This document shows positions 1-9,165 of a stretch of 64,000 nt of DNA, piece by piece (the first letter of the stretch is position 1; each line of letters opens with the position of its first letter). A program made the position numbers and the translations under genes. The notes beneath the pieces were generated by a model. It worked only from the letters and a program-made list of their open reading frames with translations. It made no database searches and was not told the DNA's origin. Location: NCBI GenBank assembly GCA_003217735.2, contig CP031585.1:2777501-2841500 (forward strand). The letters are read 5' to 3'. Origin of the DNA: Marinibacterium anthonyi. GTDB taxonomy: Bacteria > Pseudomonadota > Alphaproteobacteria > Rhodobacterales > Rhodobacteraceae.

Positions 1-336
1 CTTCAGGTCGGGCATCTTCTGAACCACGCGGTCGGGGCGGACGACCTCTTCGGCCCAGACGGCTTCGGCCGCGACGATGTCGCCGGGGGCAAAGCGGGGC
101 GACCGGCTTTCGACCACCTCGCAGATCGCGTAGGTCGGCATGACATCGCCCGCCAGCACCGGCGCGCGATAGGTGGCGCCCTGCAGCCAGGACCGGTTGG
201 CCGCGTCGATCGACATCAGGATGACCCGCAGGCGAACCTCTCCGTCCCGGGGAACGGGCGGCGGGGCGTCTTCGATCCGGTAGGTTTCGGGTGTCAGCGG
301 CCCCTTGGGCAGCGCTGCGACAACGATCTGTTTCAT
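1..336 (-). CDS. NADP-dependent oxidoreductase, MDR superfamily (partial, C-terminus off the window)
   Basis: The reverse strand from 336 reads MKQIVVAALPKGPLTPETYR and continues open to the window edge, giving 112 codons of N-terminus. The pattern of a short beta-strand start, then 'VLMSIDAANRSWLQG' -type and 'GDVMPTYAICEVVES' -type segments resembles the zinc-free prostaglandin-reductase/CurA-like branch of the medium-chain reductases (NADPH-dependent enone reduction). The NADP-binding half lies outside the window, so this rests on the N-terminal catalytic domain only. An AGGAGG sits just upstream of the ATG and decides the start. It is divergent from the histidine phosphatase at 395. Confidence 0.75.
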   Translation of the reverse strand, partial: MKQIVVAALPKGPLTPETYRIEDAPPPVPRDGEVRLRVILMSIDAANRSWLQGATYRAPVLAGDVMPTYAICEVVESRSPRFAPGDIVAAEAVWAEEVVRPDRVVQKMPDLK

Positions 337-394
337 CTCTTCCTCCTGTGCCGGAGCCCGGCTAGGGTCGCGCCCGACCACAGGGGGCCGGCCT

Positions 395-1054
395 TTGACC
401 AAGACATACCCGCAACCGCGCTTTGCGCCGCCTCCGGGCTTTTGCGACATTCTTCTCATACGTCACGGGACATCCCAACCCGCCGATCCCGACAGGCCCT
501 TTCCGATGGCCGACGGGCAGGGCGACCCGGCGCTTGCGCCCGAAGGCGAGGCCCAGGCACAGGCCATCGCCGACCGCCTGAGAACCCGGCCCATCGCCGC
601 GATCTACGTCACAACCCTGCGCCGCACCCACCAGACGGCGGCGCCGCTGGCCACCGCCCTGGGCCTGACCCCACGGGTCGAACCCCGCCTGCGCGAGGTC
701 TTCCTGGGCGACTGGGACGGCGGGCTTTACCGCAAGATGGCGGCCGAACGACACCCCACCTACGTCAAGGCGCACGAGACCGGCGATTGGGGCCATATCC
801 CCGGCGCGGAAACCACCGCCGCGCTGCGCGCCCGCGTCGAGGCCGGGCTGGTCGACATCGCCGCGCGCCATCCCGACCAGCTGGTCGCCGTCTTCTCGCA
901 CGGGGGCGCCATCGGCGCGGCGCTGGACCTGGCGACCGGTGCGCGGCCCAACAGCTTTGCCGGCACGGCCAACGGCGCCATTGCCCGGCTGGTCATGCAG
1001 GGCGACACGCGGATCCTGCGGGGCTTCAACGATTGCGCACATCTGGACGGCTGA
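395..1054 (+). CDS. histidine phosphatase family protein
   Basis: About 219 residues with the phosphoglycerate-mutase/acid-phosphatase signature RHG at residues 23-25, where the His is the phospho-acceptor, and a second conserved His in VFSHGG near residue 168. The acid residue is probably the Glu in REVFLGDWDG. No good ATG precedes the RHG motif. I chose TTG at 395 because an AGGGGG lies about 8 nt upstream and it leaves room for the divergent gene ending at 336; longer TTG starts exist back to 305. The substrate is unknown. The stop codon abuts the stop of the convergent oxidoreductase with no spacer. Confidence 0.75.
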   Translation: MTKTYPQPRFAPPPGFCDILLIRHGTSQPADPDRPFPMADGQGDPALAPEGEAQAQAIADRLRTRPIAAIYVTTLRRTHQTAAPLATALGLTPRVEPRLREVFLGDWDGGLYRKMAAERHPTYVKAHETGDWGHIPGAETTAALRARVEAGLVDIAARHPDQLVAVFSHGGAIGAALDLATGARPNSFAGTANGAIARLVMQGDTRILRGFNDCAHLDG

Positions 1055-2050
1055 TCAGTCGAAGGTCACCACCACCTTGCCGGTGACCTTTCGGTCCTGC
1101 ATCGCTTCCAGCGCTTCGCCCGCCTTTTCAAGCGGATAGCGCGCGGTGATGCGCGGGCGAATCTTGCCGTCCCGGTACATCGCGAACAATTCGTAGACGT
1201 TTTTCGCATGCCCCTTGGGGTCGCGCATCACCGAGGCCCCCCAGAAAACGCCGACGATCTGGCAGGACTTCAGCAACGTCAGGTTCAGCGGGATCTTCGG
1301 GATCCCGGCGGGAAAGCCCACCACCAGGTACCGTCCGTCCCAGCCCATAGACCGGATCACCGGTTCGGCGTAATCGCCGCCCACCGCGTCATAGGCCACG
1401 GTCACGCCATTGGGCCCCGCCAGGTCCTTCAACCTCGCCGACAGCGCCTTTTGCGCATCGCGATCCATCTCGCGCGGATAGACGATCGTTTCATCCGCGC
1501 CGATCTTGCGGCAAAAGGCGGCCTTGTCCTCGGACGACACGCCGGCGATGACCCGCGCGCCCATGGCCTTGCCCAGTTCGATCGCCGCCGCCCCGACACC
1601 GCCCGACGCGCCCAGGATGAACAGCTTGTCGCCGGGCTTGAGATAACCGCGATCCTTCAGCGCGTGGTAGGACGTGCCATAGGTAAAGACGAAACAGGCG
1701 GCCTCGTCATAGGGCATCTCGTCCGGGATTTTCGTCGCCCGCTTCGCATCGGCACAGACGAATTCCGCGAACCCGCCATGCCCGGTCAGCGCCAGCACCC
1801 GGTCGCCGGTCTTGAAGGATGTCACACCTTCGCCAAGCGCATCGACAACGCCCGCAACCTCGCCCCCCGGGGCAAACGGGCGGGGCGGTTTCATCTGGTA
1901 CAGGTCCCGGATCATCAGCGTATCGGGAAAATTCACCCCCGCCGCGTGAACGGCGATCCGGATCTGGCCGGGCCCCGGTTCGGGCACCGGCATGTCGGCC
2001 AGTTCCAGTGTCTCCGGTCCGCCGACGGCGGTGCTCAGCATCGTTTTCAT
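1055..2050 (-). CDS. NADPH:quinone oxidoreductase family protein (zinc-free MDR)
   Basis: 332 residues of the zeta-crystallin/QOR branch of medium-chain reductases. The N-terminal GroES-like domain has the usual VHAAGVNFPDTLMI and PFAPGGEVAGVV segments, and the Rossmann domain has GASGGVGAAAIELGKAMGA at about residues 145-165. No zinc ligands are seen. Such enzymes transfer hydride from NADPH to quinones or conjugated enones; in acyl-CoA gene clusters some act as acryloyl- or enoyl-CoA reductases. The start MKTMLST at 2050 is preceded by GGGAGGGATGG. It is divergent from the SDR operon at 2260, so the 209-bp gap between them must hold both promoters. Confidence 0.85.
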   Translation of the reverse strand: MKTMLSTAVGGPETLELADMPVPEPGPGQIRIAVHAAGVNFPDTLMIRDLYQMKPPRPFAPGGEVAGVVDALGEGVTSFKTGDRVLALTGHGGFAEFVCADAKRATKIPDEMPYDEAACFVFTYGTSYHALKDRGYLKPGDKLFILGASGGVGAAAIELGKAMGARVIAGVSSEDKAAFCRKIGADETIVYPREMDRDAQKALSARLKDLAGPNGVTVAYDAVGGDYAEPVIRSMGWDGRYLVVGFPAGIPKIPLNLTLLKSCQIVGVFWGASVMRDPKGHAKNVYELFAMYRDGKIRPRITARYPLEKAGEALEAMQDRKVTGKVVVTFD

Positions 2051-2259
2051 CCATCCCTCCCCAAGGCTCTTTGACGTCCGGTCCCAGTGATCGGGCCGCA
2101 TATCCGGGTTGTCAACGCATATTCGAAATGCAATTCTGCACAGCGAAACACGGGTTGGCGCTTGGGGGAGGAGCAGCGCCGCGCGGCTCTTCGCCCCCGG
2201 CGCTTGATCGCGGGGCCGATGCCATCTTCTCGAAATTGACGCGTCTGGAAAGGACATTC

Positions 2260-3081
2260 ATGACACCGGACTCTCTGTTTTCGCTCGACGGCAAGACCGC
2301 GCTGGTCACCGGCGGGGCCACGGGGATCGGCCGCATGGCCGCCGAAGCGCTGGTCGGCGCCGGCGCCCGCGTGCTGATCGCCTCGCGCAAGGGCGAAGCC
2401 TGCGAAGCCGCGGCGGCCGAGCTGAACCAGTTGCAGTTGCCGGGCACCGCCGAAGGTTTTGCCGGGGATGTCGGCACCAGGGAAGGGCTTGAGAAGCTGG
2501 CCGCCGAGGTGGCGGCGCGGACCGACACGCTGAACATCCTGATGAACAACGCGGGCATCACCTGGGGCGCACCGCTGGGGAAATTCCCCTACGGCGCCTG
2601 GCAGAAGGTGATGAACGTCAACATCGCCGGCGTCTTTCACCTGACCCAGTTGCTGTTGCCGATGCTGCGCGACGCGGCCACACCGGACGATCCGTCGCGG
2701 GTGGTGAACCTGGGTTCGGTCATGGGAGAGATCCCGATGGGCGACGGCGCCTATTCCTATTCCGCGTCCAAGGCGGCGGTGATCCACATGTCCAAGGTGC
2801 TGGCCAAGGAGCTGGCCGGCGATTTCATCACCGTGAACGCGCTGGCCCCGGGACCTTTCGTGTCGCGGATGACCGAATTCGCCACCGGAACCGACGAACA
2901 GCAGGCCGAGGTCGGGGCCGACGTGCCGCTGAAACGCATGGGCCGGGCCGAGGATATCGGCGGCTGCGTGTTGTTCCTGTGCGGCAAGGGCGGCGCCTAT
3001 GTGACCGGCGCGGTGATCCCGGTGTCGGGCGGGATCAACGTGCAGGCGGGCCATAATCTTTTTGAAAAAGCAATGGACTAG
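2260..3081 (+). CDS. SDR family oxidoreductase
   Basis: 273 residues of a classical short-chain dehydrogenase. The cofactor motif TGGATGIG lies at about residues 16-23, NNAG near 96, and the catalytic Ser with YSASK near residue 170. The substrate is probably a hydroxyacyl-CoA or secondary alcohol, judging from the thiolase and second SDR downstream. The start at 2260 has GGAAAGGA 6-12 nt upstream; a longer in-frame opening to 1819 overlaps the divergent gene and is rejected. It is the first gene of a tight + strand operon that runs to the IclR gene at 8779. Confidence 0.85.
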   Translation: MTPDSLFSLDGKTALVTGGATGIGRMAAEALVGAGARVLIASRKGEACEAAAAELNQLQLPGTAEGFAGDVGTREGLEKLAAEVAARTDTLNILMNNAGITWGAPLGKFPYGAWQKVMNVNIAGVFHLTQLLLPMLRDAATPDDPSRVVNLGSVMGEIPMGDGAYSYSASKAAVIHMSKVLAKELAGDFITVNALAPGPFVSRMTEFATGTDEQQAEVGADVPLKRMGRAEDIGGCVLFLCGKGGAYVTGAVIPVSGGINVQAGHNLFEKAMD

Positions 3082-3093
3082 GGGGCGCAGGCC

Positions 3094-4029
3094 ATGGGGG
3101 AGATCAACTTTGACGGCCGCGTGGCCATCGTGACCGGGGCCGGCGTGGGGTTGGGACGGTCCCATGCCCTGGGGCTGGCGGCGCGCGGCGCGAAGGTGGT
3201 GGTGAACGACCTGGGCGTGTCGACCGCGGGCGAGGGCGCGTCGGACTCTGCCGCCGAACAGGTGGTGGAAGAGATCCGCGCGATGGGCGGCGAGGCCATG
3301 GCCCATGGCGCGGACGTATCGGACGAGGCGCAGGTCAAGGACATGGTCGCACAGGCCATGCAGGCCTGGGGCCGCATCGACATCGTGGTGAACAACGCCG
3401 GAATCCTGCGCGACAAGACCTTCGCCAAGATGGACCTGTCGGATTTCCGCAAGGTGGTCGAGGTGCACCTGATGGGCGCGGCCACGGTCACGCATACGGT
3501 CTGGCCGATCATGCGCGACCAGAAATACGGGCGGATCGTGATGACGTCGTCGGCCTCCGGCATCTACGGCAATTTCGGCCAGTCGAATTATGGCGCGGCC
3601 AAGATGGGCGTCGTCGGGTTGATGAACGTGCTGGCGCTGGAAGGCGCGCGGGACAACATCCGGGTGAACACGCTGGCGCCCACCGCCGCCACGCGGATGA
3701 CCGAGGATCTGCTGCCGCCCGAGGCGCTGGAGGTGCTGAAGCCCGAAACCATCACGCCGGGGCTGCTGTTCCTGGTGTCCGAAGGCGCGCCGACCAAGAC
3801 GATCCTGGGCGCCGGGGCCGGGGTCTTTGCCCAAAGCCGGATCTACGAGACCCCCGGCGTGCTGCTGGAAGGCGCGGACAATTCGCCCGAAGCCATCGCC
3901 GCGGCGTTCGAACAGATCCACGACGAAGACGGGCAAAGGGAGTTGCCCGACGCCTTCGCCCAGACCCGCAAGTTCGCCCGCAAGGCTGCACAGGCAAAAG
4001 GACTTTCGCTGCCCTGGGGCGAAGATTGA
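3094..4029 (+). CDS. SDR family oxidoreductase, 3-hydroxyacyl-CoA dehydrogenase (MFE2-like) type
   Basis: 311 residues, longer than a classical SDR. TGAGVGLGRSHAL is the nucleotide motif at about residues 12-24, followed by VVVNDLG, which is typical of the dehydrogenase domain of peroxisomal multifunctional enzyme type 2. NNAG and the catalytic YGAAK (about residues 167-171) are intact. The C-terminal extension of about 60 residues after the Rossmann fold is also as in MFE2-like proteins. The likely role is NAD-dependent oxidation of a 3-hydroxyacyl-CoA to the 3-keto form that the thiolase 27 bp downstream would cleave. It lies 12 bp after the preceding SDR. Confidence 0.8.
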   Translation: MGEINFDGRVAIVTGAGVGLGRSHALGLAARGAKVVVNDLGVSTAGEGASDSAAEQVVEEIRAMGGEAMAHGADVSDEAQVKDMVAQAMQAWGRIDIVVNNAGILRDKTFAKMDLSDFRKVVEVHLMGAATVTHTVWPIMRDQKYGRIVMTSSASGIYGNFGQSNYGAAKMGVVGLMNVLALEGARDNIRVNTLAPTAATRMTEDLLPPEALEVLKPETITPGLLFLVSEGAPTKTILGAGAGVFAQSRIYETPGVLLEGADNSPEAIAAAFEQIHDEDGQRELPDAFAQTRKFARKAAQAKGLSLPWGED

Positions 4030-4056
4030 AACACGGATTCAGGGAGGATCCACATC

Positions 4057-5253
4057 ATGCGTGACGCCGTCATCGTCTCGACCGCGCGCACCCCGATCGG
4101 CAAGGCCTATCGCGGCGCGTTCAATGCCACCCCCCCCCAGGCCCTGATCGGCCACGCCGTGGGCCAGGCCGTGTCCCGCGCCGGGATCGACCCGGCCGAG
4201 GTCGCCGATTGCATCGTTGGATCGGCGCTGCAGCAGGGCCACCAGGCGGGCAACATCGGCCGTCAGGCCGCCATGCGCGCCGGTCTGCCCGTGACGGTCG
4301 CGGGCATGTCGCTGGACCGGCAATGTGCATCCGGCATGATGGCCATCGCGACCGCCGCCAAGCAGGTGGTGATGGACGGGATGGACGTGGTCGTGGGCGG
4401 CGGGGTTGAAAGCATCTCGATGGTCCAGACCCCGGACATGCGGGTGAACCGCGATCCGTGGCTTGTTGAAAACAAACCGGAAATCTACATGTCGATGCTG
4501 GAGACGGCGGAAACCGTCGCCGCCCGCTACGGCATCACCCGCGAGGCGCAGGATGCCTATGCCGCCCAGTCCCAGGCCCGCACGCACGAGGCCCAGCAGG
4601 CCGGGCGGCTGGACGCCGAGATCGTGCCGCTGAGCACCGTCATGAAGATGCAGAACCGCGAGACGGGCGAAGTGACCGAAGCCGAGGTGACGCTGGAGAA
4701 GGACGAGGGCAACCGCCCCGGAACCAGCGCCGAAAGCCTCGCCGGGCTGCAGCCGGTCTTCAAGGACGGCATCCACATCAAGCAGGGCGGCTATATCACC
4801 GCCGGCAATGCCTCGCAGCTGTCCGATGGCGCGTCGGCCGCCGTGGTGATGGACGCCAAGCTGGCCGAACAGAAGGGGCTGGAACCGCTGGGCCGCTACG
4901 TCGGCGTCATGGCCGCCGGCTGCGAGCCCGACGAGATGGGCATCGGCCCGGTCTTTGCCGTGCCCAAGCTGCTGGCCGCGCATGGGCTGAAGATGGACGA
5001 CATCGGGCTTTGGGAGCTGAACGAGGCCTTCGCGGTGCAGGTGCTGTATTGCCGCGACACGCTGGGCATCCCGGACGAGATCCTGAACGTCAACGGCGGC
5101 GCGATTTCCATCGGGCATCCCTATGGCATGTCCGGCGCGCGCATGGTCGGCACCGCGCTGATCGAAGGCAAACGCCGGGGCGCGAAATACGTGGTCTGCA
5201 CCATGTGCGTCGGCGGCGGCATGGGGGCGGCGGGCCTCTTCGAGGTGTTCTGA
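4057..5253 (+). CDS. acetyl-CoA C-acyltransferase (thiolase)
   Basis: 398 residues, the normal length for thiolase II enzymes. The acylated Cys is C90 in DRQCASG; the His is in [10 protein letters not shown] near residue 354, and the second Cys is C384 in [13 protein letters not shown] is present as the third signature. It would cleave a 3-ketoacyl-CoA with CoA to acetyl-CoA plus a shortened acyl-CoA, or run in the condensing direction. The start has AGGGAGGA 9 nt upstream. It ends in a one-base TGATG overlap with the next gene, so the two are probably translationally coupled. Confidence 0.93.
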   Translation: MRDAVIVSTARTPIGKAYRGAFNATPPQALIGHAVGQAVSRAGIDPAEVADCIVGSALQQGHQAGNIGRQAAMRAGLPVTVAGMSLDRQCASGMMAIATAAKQVVMDGMDVVVGGGVESISMVQTPDMRVNRDPWLVENKPEIYMSMLETAETVAARYGITREAQDAYAAQSQARTHEAQQAGRLDAEIVPLSTVMKMQNRETGEVTEAEVTLEKDEGNRPGTSAESLAGLQPVFKDGIHIKQGGYITAGNASQLSDGASAAVVMDAKLAEQKGLEPLGRYVGVMAAGCEPDEMGIGPVFAVPKLLAAHGLKMDDIGLWELNEAFAVQVLYCRDTLGIPDEILNVNGGAISIGHPYGMSGARMVGTALIEGKRRGAKYVVCTMCVGGGMGAAGLFEVF

Positions 5254-6260
5254 TGGCCGCCTGGCACCGCGACGACACCCATCTGCCCGCGCCTTTGCGC
5301 GGGCTCCGGCTGCCGCTGGTGGCCTCGCCCATGTTCATCATTTCCGGTCCCGAACTGGTCATCGCCCAGTGCAAGGCCGGCATCATCGGATCCTTCCCCG
5401 CGTTGAACGCGCGCGAGGCCGAAGGCGAGCCGCCGCTGCTGGACAACTGGCTGACCCGCATCACCGAGGAACTTGACCGCCACAACCAGGCCAACCCCGA
5501 TCACCCGGCCGCACCTTTCGCCGTCAACCAGATCGTGCACCGGTCGAACGCGCGGCTGGAGCGGGATCTTGAGATCTGCGTCAGGCACAAGGTGCCGATC
5601 TGGATCACCTCGCTGGGTGCCCGGGTCGAGGTCAACGAGGCCGCGCATTCCTGCGGCGGCATCACGCTGCACGACGTGATCAACAACACCTTCGCGAAAA
5701 AGGCCATCGACAAGGGCGCCGACGGTCTGATCGCCGTGGCGGCCGGCGCCGGGGGCCATGCCGGCATGCAATCGCCCTTTGCCCTGATCCGCGAGATCCG
5801 GGGATGGTTCGACGGCCCGCTGCTGCTGTCGGGCGCCATCGCATCCGGCGCGGCGCTGCTGGCCGCGCGCGCTTTGGGCGCCGATTTCGGGTATGCCGGA
5901 TCGCCCTTCATCGCCACGCACGAGGCCAATGCCGATGCCGCCTACAAGCAAATGATCGTCGACAGCGGGGCGGAGGATATCGTTTATTCCTCGCTGTTTA
6001 CGGGCGTTCACGGGAATTACCTGAAAGGATCGGTCAGGGCGGCGGGAATGGATCCCGACAACCTGCCCTCGGCGGAAGCGTCATCGATGAACTTTGGCGT
6101 AGGGTCATCGAAACCCAAGGCCTGGAAGACGATCTGGGGTTCGGGCCAGGGGATCGGCGATGTGACGGCGGTGGTGGATACAGCCGACCTGGTCGACCGG
6201 ATCGACGGCGAATACCGGGCCGCCGGCGCGCGGCTGGCGGCCGAGTTCAGGGACAGCTGA
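5253..6260 (+). CDS. nitronate monooxygenase family protein (FMN-dependent)
   Basis: 335 residues of the 2-nitropropane dioxygenase/nitronate monooxygenase TIM-barrel family. ASPMFIISGPELVIAQCKAG at the N-terminus, AAGAGGHAG mid-protein and AGSPFIATHEA are the phosphate- and FMN-binding signatures. Family members oxidise alkyl nitronates, but in acyl-CoA operons of alphaproteobacteria the true substrate is usually unknown, and some relatives reduce enoyl thioesters or quinones. The start is set by the TGATG overlap with thiolase. A claim of nitronate detoxification from sequence alone would be weak. Confidence 0.85.
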   Translation: MAAWHRDDTHLPAPLRGLRLPLVASPMFIISGPELVIAQCKAGIIGSFPALNAREAEGEPPLLDNWLTRITEELDRHNQANPDHPAAPFAVNQIVHRSNARLERDLEICVRHKVPIWITSLGARVEVNEAAHSCGGITLHDVINNTFAKKAIDKGADGLIAVAAGAGGHAGMQSPFALIREIRGWFDGPLLLSGAIASGAALLAARALGADFGYAGSPFIATHEANADAAYKQMIVDSGAEDIVYSSLFTGVHGNYLKGSVRAAGMDPDNLPSAEASSMNFGVGSSKPKAWKTIWGSGQGIGDVTAVVDTADLVDRIDGEYRAAGARLAAEFRDS

Positions 6261-6261
6261 A

Positions 6262-6924
6262 ATGCCCGAGCTGATCGTCATCCGACACGGCCAGGCGTCC
6301 TTTGGGTCGGCCGAGGCCGCCGGCTATGACCGGCTGTCGCCGCTGGGGGAGGACCAGGCGCGCATGGTCGGTGCGGCGCTGAAGGCCTCGGGGCTCAGGC
6401 CCGACCGGCTGGTGACCGGCAGCCTGGCCCGCCAGAAGGAGACGATGGCGCTGATGGGGTTCGGCGACGAGGTCGAGGAACACGCGGGCTTCAACGAATA
6501 CGATTTCCACGACCTGCTGAAGGTGCGGTTCAACGGCGAGGTCCCCGCCGAGGTGGTCGGCGACCGGCGCGCCCATTTCCGGAACCTGCGGGACACGCTG
6601 AAGATCTGGCAGCAGGGCGGTCTGGACGGGGCGCGCGAAAGCTGGACGGATTACATCGCCCGGGTCGACGCCGCGCGCGCCCATGCCACGCGGCCGGGGG
6701 CCGAACGCGTGCTGGCAGTGTCCTCGGGCGGGACCATCGGGCGGTTGGTGGCGCAGGCCATCCAGGCGCCGGACGAAATGATGATCACGCTGAACCTGCA
6801 GGTCAAGAACACCTCGATCACACGGTTCATCTTTAACGACAAGGGGCGGTTTTTCCTGAATGAATTCAACGCCACACCGCATTTCCTTGAGGCCCGTGCC
6901 GCCCGGCACATGACCTATAGCTGA
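6262..6924 (+). CDS. histidine phosphatase family protein
   Basis: 220 residues. RHG at residues 8-10 (MPELIVIRHGQASFG) is the phospho-His motif. The acid residue is probably in EEHAGFNEYDFHDLL, and SSGGTIGRL near residue 155 occupies the place of the second-His region, where the usual H is replaced by SSGG, so a canonical second catalytic His is not seen. It starts one base after the nitronate monooxygenase stop and is followed 10 bp later by an APH-type kinase. A kinase and a phosphatase side by side suggest a phosphorylated pathway intermediate; this is inference. Confidence 0.75.
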   Translation: MPELIVIRHGQASFGSAEAAGYDRLSPLGEDQARMVGAALKASGLRPDRLVTGSLARQKETMALMGFGDEVEEHAGFNEYDFHDLLKVRFNGEVPAEVVGDRRAHFRNLRDTLKIWQQGGLDGARESWTDYIARVDAARAHATRPGAERVLAVSSGGTIGRLVAQAIQAPDEMMITLNLQVKNTSITRFIFNDKGRFFLNEFNATPHFLEARAARHMTYS

Positions 6925-6934
6925 GGAGGACAAC

Positions 6935-7963
6935 ATGACGAGTGACACCCAGACGCTGGACACACGGGCCGTCGCCGCCTACCTCGGGACGCATCTGCCG
7001 GGGTTCCAGGGGCCGCTGACCGCAGAGAAGTTCCAGACCGGCCAGTCGAACCCGACCTTCCTGCTGAAAACGCCTGCGCGCAATTACGTTCTGCGCCGCA
7101 AGCCCCCGGGAACGTTACTGAAATCCGCCCACGCGGTGGATCGCGAATTCCGGGTGCAACGCGCGCTGGCCGACACCGACGTGCCGGTGCCGAAGATGTA
7201 TCTGCTGTGCGAGGACGACGCGGTGATCGGGTCGGCCTTCTACATCATGGACCACGTCCGGGGCCGCAACTTTGCCGATCCCCGGATGGAGGGCGAGGAC
7301 AACGCGACACGCGCGGCGGTCATAAAGGACATGAACCGGGTGCTGGCCGCGCTGCACGATGTCGATGTCGACGCGGTCGGGCTGGGCGATTACGGGCCGC
7401 CGGGCAATTACTACGAACGCCAGATCGCGCGCTGGACAAAGCAGTACCGCGCCTCGCAAACCGTTGATATTCCAGCGATGAACCGGCTGATCGACGGGCT
7501 GGCCGAAGCGATGCCCGAAGACGACGGGCAGCGCGGGCTTGTTCACGGAGATTACCGGATCGACAACATGATCTTCGACGCCCGACAGCCGGTGTGCCGC
7601 GCCGTGCTGGACTGGGAATTGTCGACCATCGGCCATCCCTACGCCGATCTGGCGGCGGTGATCATGCAATGGCAGATGCCGGCCGGCGCCGAAGGCCGCG
7701 GGTTGGCGGGGGTGGACCGCAAAGCACTCGGGCTTCCCTCGGACGCAGAGTTCATCGCACTGTATTGCGAACGAAGGGGAATTTCCGGTATCGACAATTT
7801 CGGCTTCTACCTGGCGTTCTGCTTCTTCCGGATGGCGGCGATCATCCAGGGCGTGCTGAAACGGGCGCTGGACGGAAACGCGTCGAACCCGGACCGGGCC
7901 AGGACGCTGGGAACCTACGTTCCCGCCTTCGCCGAAGGCGGCTGGACGGCACTGAACGGATGA
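6935..7963 (+). CDS. phosphotransferase family protein (APH/ACAD10-like kinase)
   Basis: 342 residues of the aminoglycoside-phosphotransferase-like kinase fold. LVHGDYRIDN (about residues 201-210) is the Brenner catalytic loop and VLDWELSTIGHPYADLA the metal-binding segment. GTLLKSAHAVDREFRV at about residues 60-75 is typical of the branch fused to acyl-CoA dehydrogenase in ACAD10/11. Characterised relatives phosphorylate the 4-hydroxyl of 4-hydroxyacyl-CoAs before elimination. Here it is a separate polypeptide in an operon with SDRs and thiolase, which fits hydroxyacyl-CoA chemistry rather than drug resistance. A GAGGAGG precedes the ATG. Confidence 0.85.
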   Translation: MTSDTQTLDTRAVAAYLGTHLPGFQGPLTAEKFQTGQSNPTFLLKTPARNYVLRRKPPGTLLKSAHAVDREFRVQRALADTDVPVPKMYLLCEDDAVIGSAFYIMDHVRGRNFADPRMEGEDNATRAAVIKDMNRVLAALHDVDVDAVGLGDYGPPGNYYERQIARWTKQYRASQTVDIPAMNRLIDGLAEAMPEDDGQRGLVHGDYRIDNMIFDARQPVCRAVLDWELSTIGHPYADLAAVIMQWQMPAGAEGRGLAGVDRKALGLPSDAEFIALYCERRGISGIDNFGFYLAFCFFRMAAIIQGVLKRALDGNASNPDRARTLGTYVPAFAEGGWTALNG

Positions 7964-7969
7964 ACCGAC

Positions 7970-8779
7970 ATGGTTGACGACCTGGAACTGGCGGCCGGCG
8001 ATCCCGAGAAGGACCGCAACTTCATCACCGCCCTGGCGCGCGGTCTGGACATCCTGCGCGCCTTCCGCCCGGGCGAAACCGAGCTGACCAATACCGACCT
8101 GGCCGAACGCACCGGTCTGCCCAAGCCCACGGTGTCGCGGCTGACCTACACGCTGTGCCAGCTGGACTACCTGACCGCCGATCGCCAAAGCGGCGGATAT
8201 CGCCTTGGGGCAGGGGTGTTGCAACTGGGCTATGGCGTCCTGTCGGGGATGGAAATGGCGCGCCGGGCCCAGGCGGTGATGAAGGACCTGCAATCGGGGC
8301 CCAATACCTACACCACATCGGCACTGGCCGAACGGCATCGCGTGCGGGCGGTCTATGTTGCCGTGCATGCGTCCGAGGAGGACATCTCGCTCCAGCTGCA
8401 CGTGGGCTCGCGCCTGCCGCTGTTTCAGTCGGCGATCGGGCGGGCGATCCTGGTGGCCATGCCGGGGGACGAACAGGAACGGATCCTGGCGCTGGCCGCC
8501 GTGGACGATCCCGACGGCGATGCGGATCGCCGCGCGCATCTGGACACCGCGCGGGAAGAATTCCGGACCCGCCATTACGTGACCGGTTTCGGGGAATGGC
8601 GCCGGGACGTGAACGGTATCGCGGTGCCGGTGACGTCGCTGGACGGGCGGCGGATCTGGGGGATGAACGTGGGCGGACCGTCCTTCCACGTGACCCCGGA
8701 AGAGCTGGAAAAGGTCTATGCGCCCCGCCTGATCGAGGCCGCGCGGGCGTTGGGACCATTTTCGCCCGAATCGGTTTGA
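7970..8779 (+). CDS. IclR family transcriptional regulator
   Basis: 269 residues. A winged helix-turn-helix occupies about residues 20-80 (ALARGLDILRAF, then LAERTGLPKPTVSRLTYTL as recognition helix), followed by the IclR effector domain with SAIGRAIL near residue 155. It is the last gene of the catabolic operon, 6 bp behind the kinase, and lies directly upstream of a perfect IclR-type palindrome at 8806-8828 and an ABC importer operon. It most likely controls that importer and perhaps its own operon in response to a pathway acid. Confidence 0.9.
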   Translation: MVDDLELAAGDPEKDRNFITALARGLDILRAFRPGETELTNTDLAERTGLPKPTVSRLTYTLCQLDYLTADRQSGGYRLGAGVLQLGYGVLSGMEMARRAQAVMKDLQSGPNTYTTSALAERHRVRAVYVAVHASEEDISLQLHVGSRLPLFQSAIGRAILVAMPGDEQERILALAAVDDPDGDADRRAHLDTAREEFRTRHYVTGFGEWRRDVNGIAVPVTSLDGRRIWGMNVGGPSFHVTPEELEKVYAPRLIEAARALGPFSPESV

Positions 8780-8805
8780 AATCAACGTTTTGGGCGTAAC
8801 GGCCA

Positions 8806-8828
8806 GCTGTTCCGCAGTGCGGAACAGC
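8806..8828. promoter_or_regulatory. IclR-type operator, perfect 23-bp palindrome
   Basis: Two perfect 11-base arms around one central G: the left arm is GCTGTTCCGCA and the right arm its exact complement. The core TTCCGCA-n-TGCGGAA is the type of site bound by many IclR-family proteins. It lies 27 bp after the iclR stop and 338 bp before the binding-protein start. No T-run follows, so it is not a terminator. A further half-site, TGCGGAACA, sits at 9035-9043. The rest of the 386-bp gap contains no convincing gene; a TTGACT at 9078 could be a -35 box but I see no good -10. Confidence 0.65.
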
Positions 8829-9165
8829 ATGTGGGCCACAACCGGCAAGGACGCCACGGAACCCGGGCCGCAACCGCCCGGCGGGGCGGCTTTGGCCGGT
8901 GAGATGGTATCGCCAACACGCCGACAACCGAACGGTGGTCGCGACTTCGGATCAAAAAATACCCGTTAAAATACAATGATCTGATGGGCACTCCTGAAGT
9001 AAACAATCCGCCCGCGTCCTGCGCGAAATCCACTTGCGGAACACCATTCCATTTCCGGTCACCGTCGCCCGCCCGGCTTGACTTTGCGGGCGTTTGTGCA
9101 AGGCTCGGTCGTGGAACCCGCCGTGCGGAGGAGAACGCGGCGGGGTTTCCAAGGGAGGAAAACAC

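Noticed and set aside
2047-3936. 629-codon open frame on the - strand
   Set aside because: It lies antisense to two clear SDR genes and is His/Arg/Gly-rich, the usual product of reading GC-rich genes in the opposite frame.
6935-7963. Aminoglycoside resistance kinase
   Set aside because: Same fold, but the sequence is of the ACAD10-like branch and sits in an acyl-CoA operon.
8806-8828. Terminator for the iclR operon
   Set aside because: Strong dyad but no T-run on either side, and the core matches IclR sites better.
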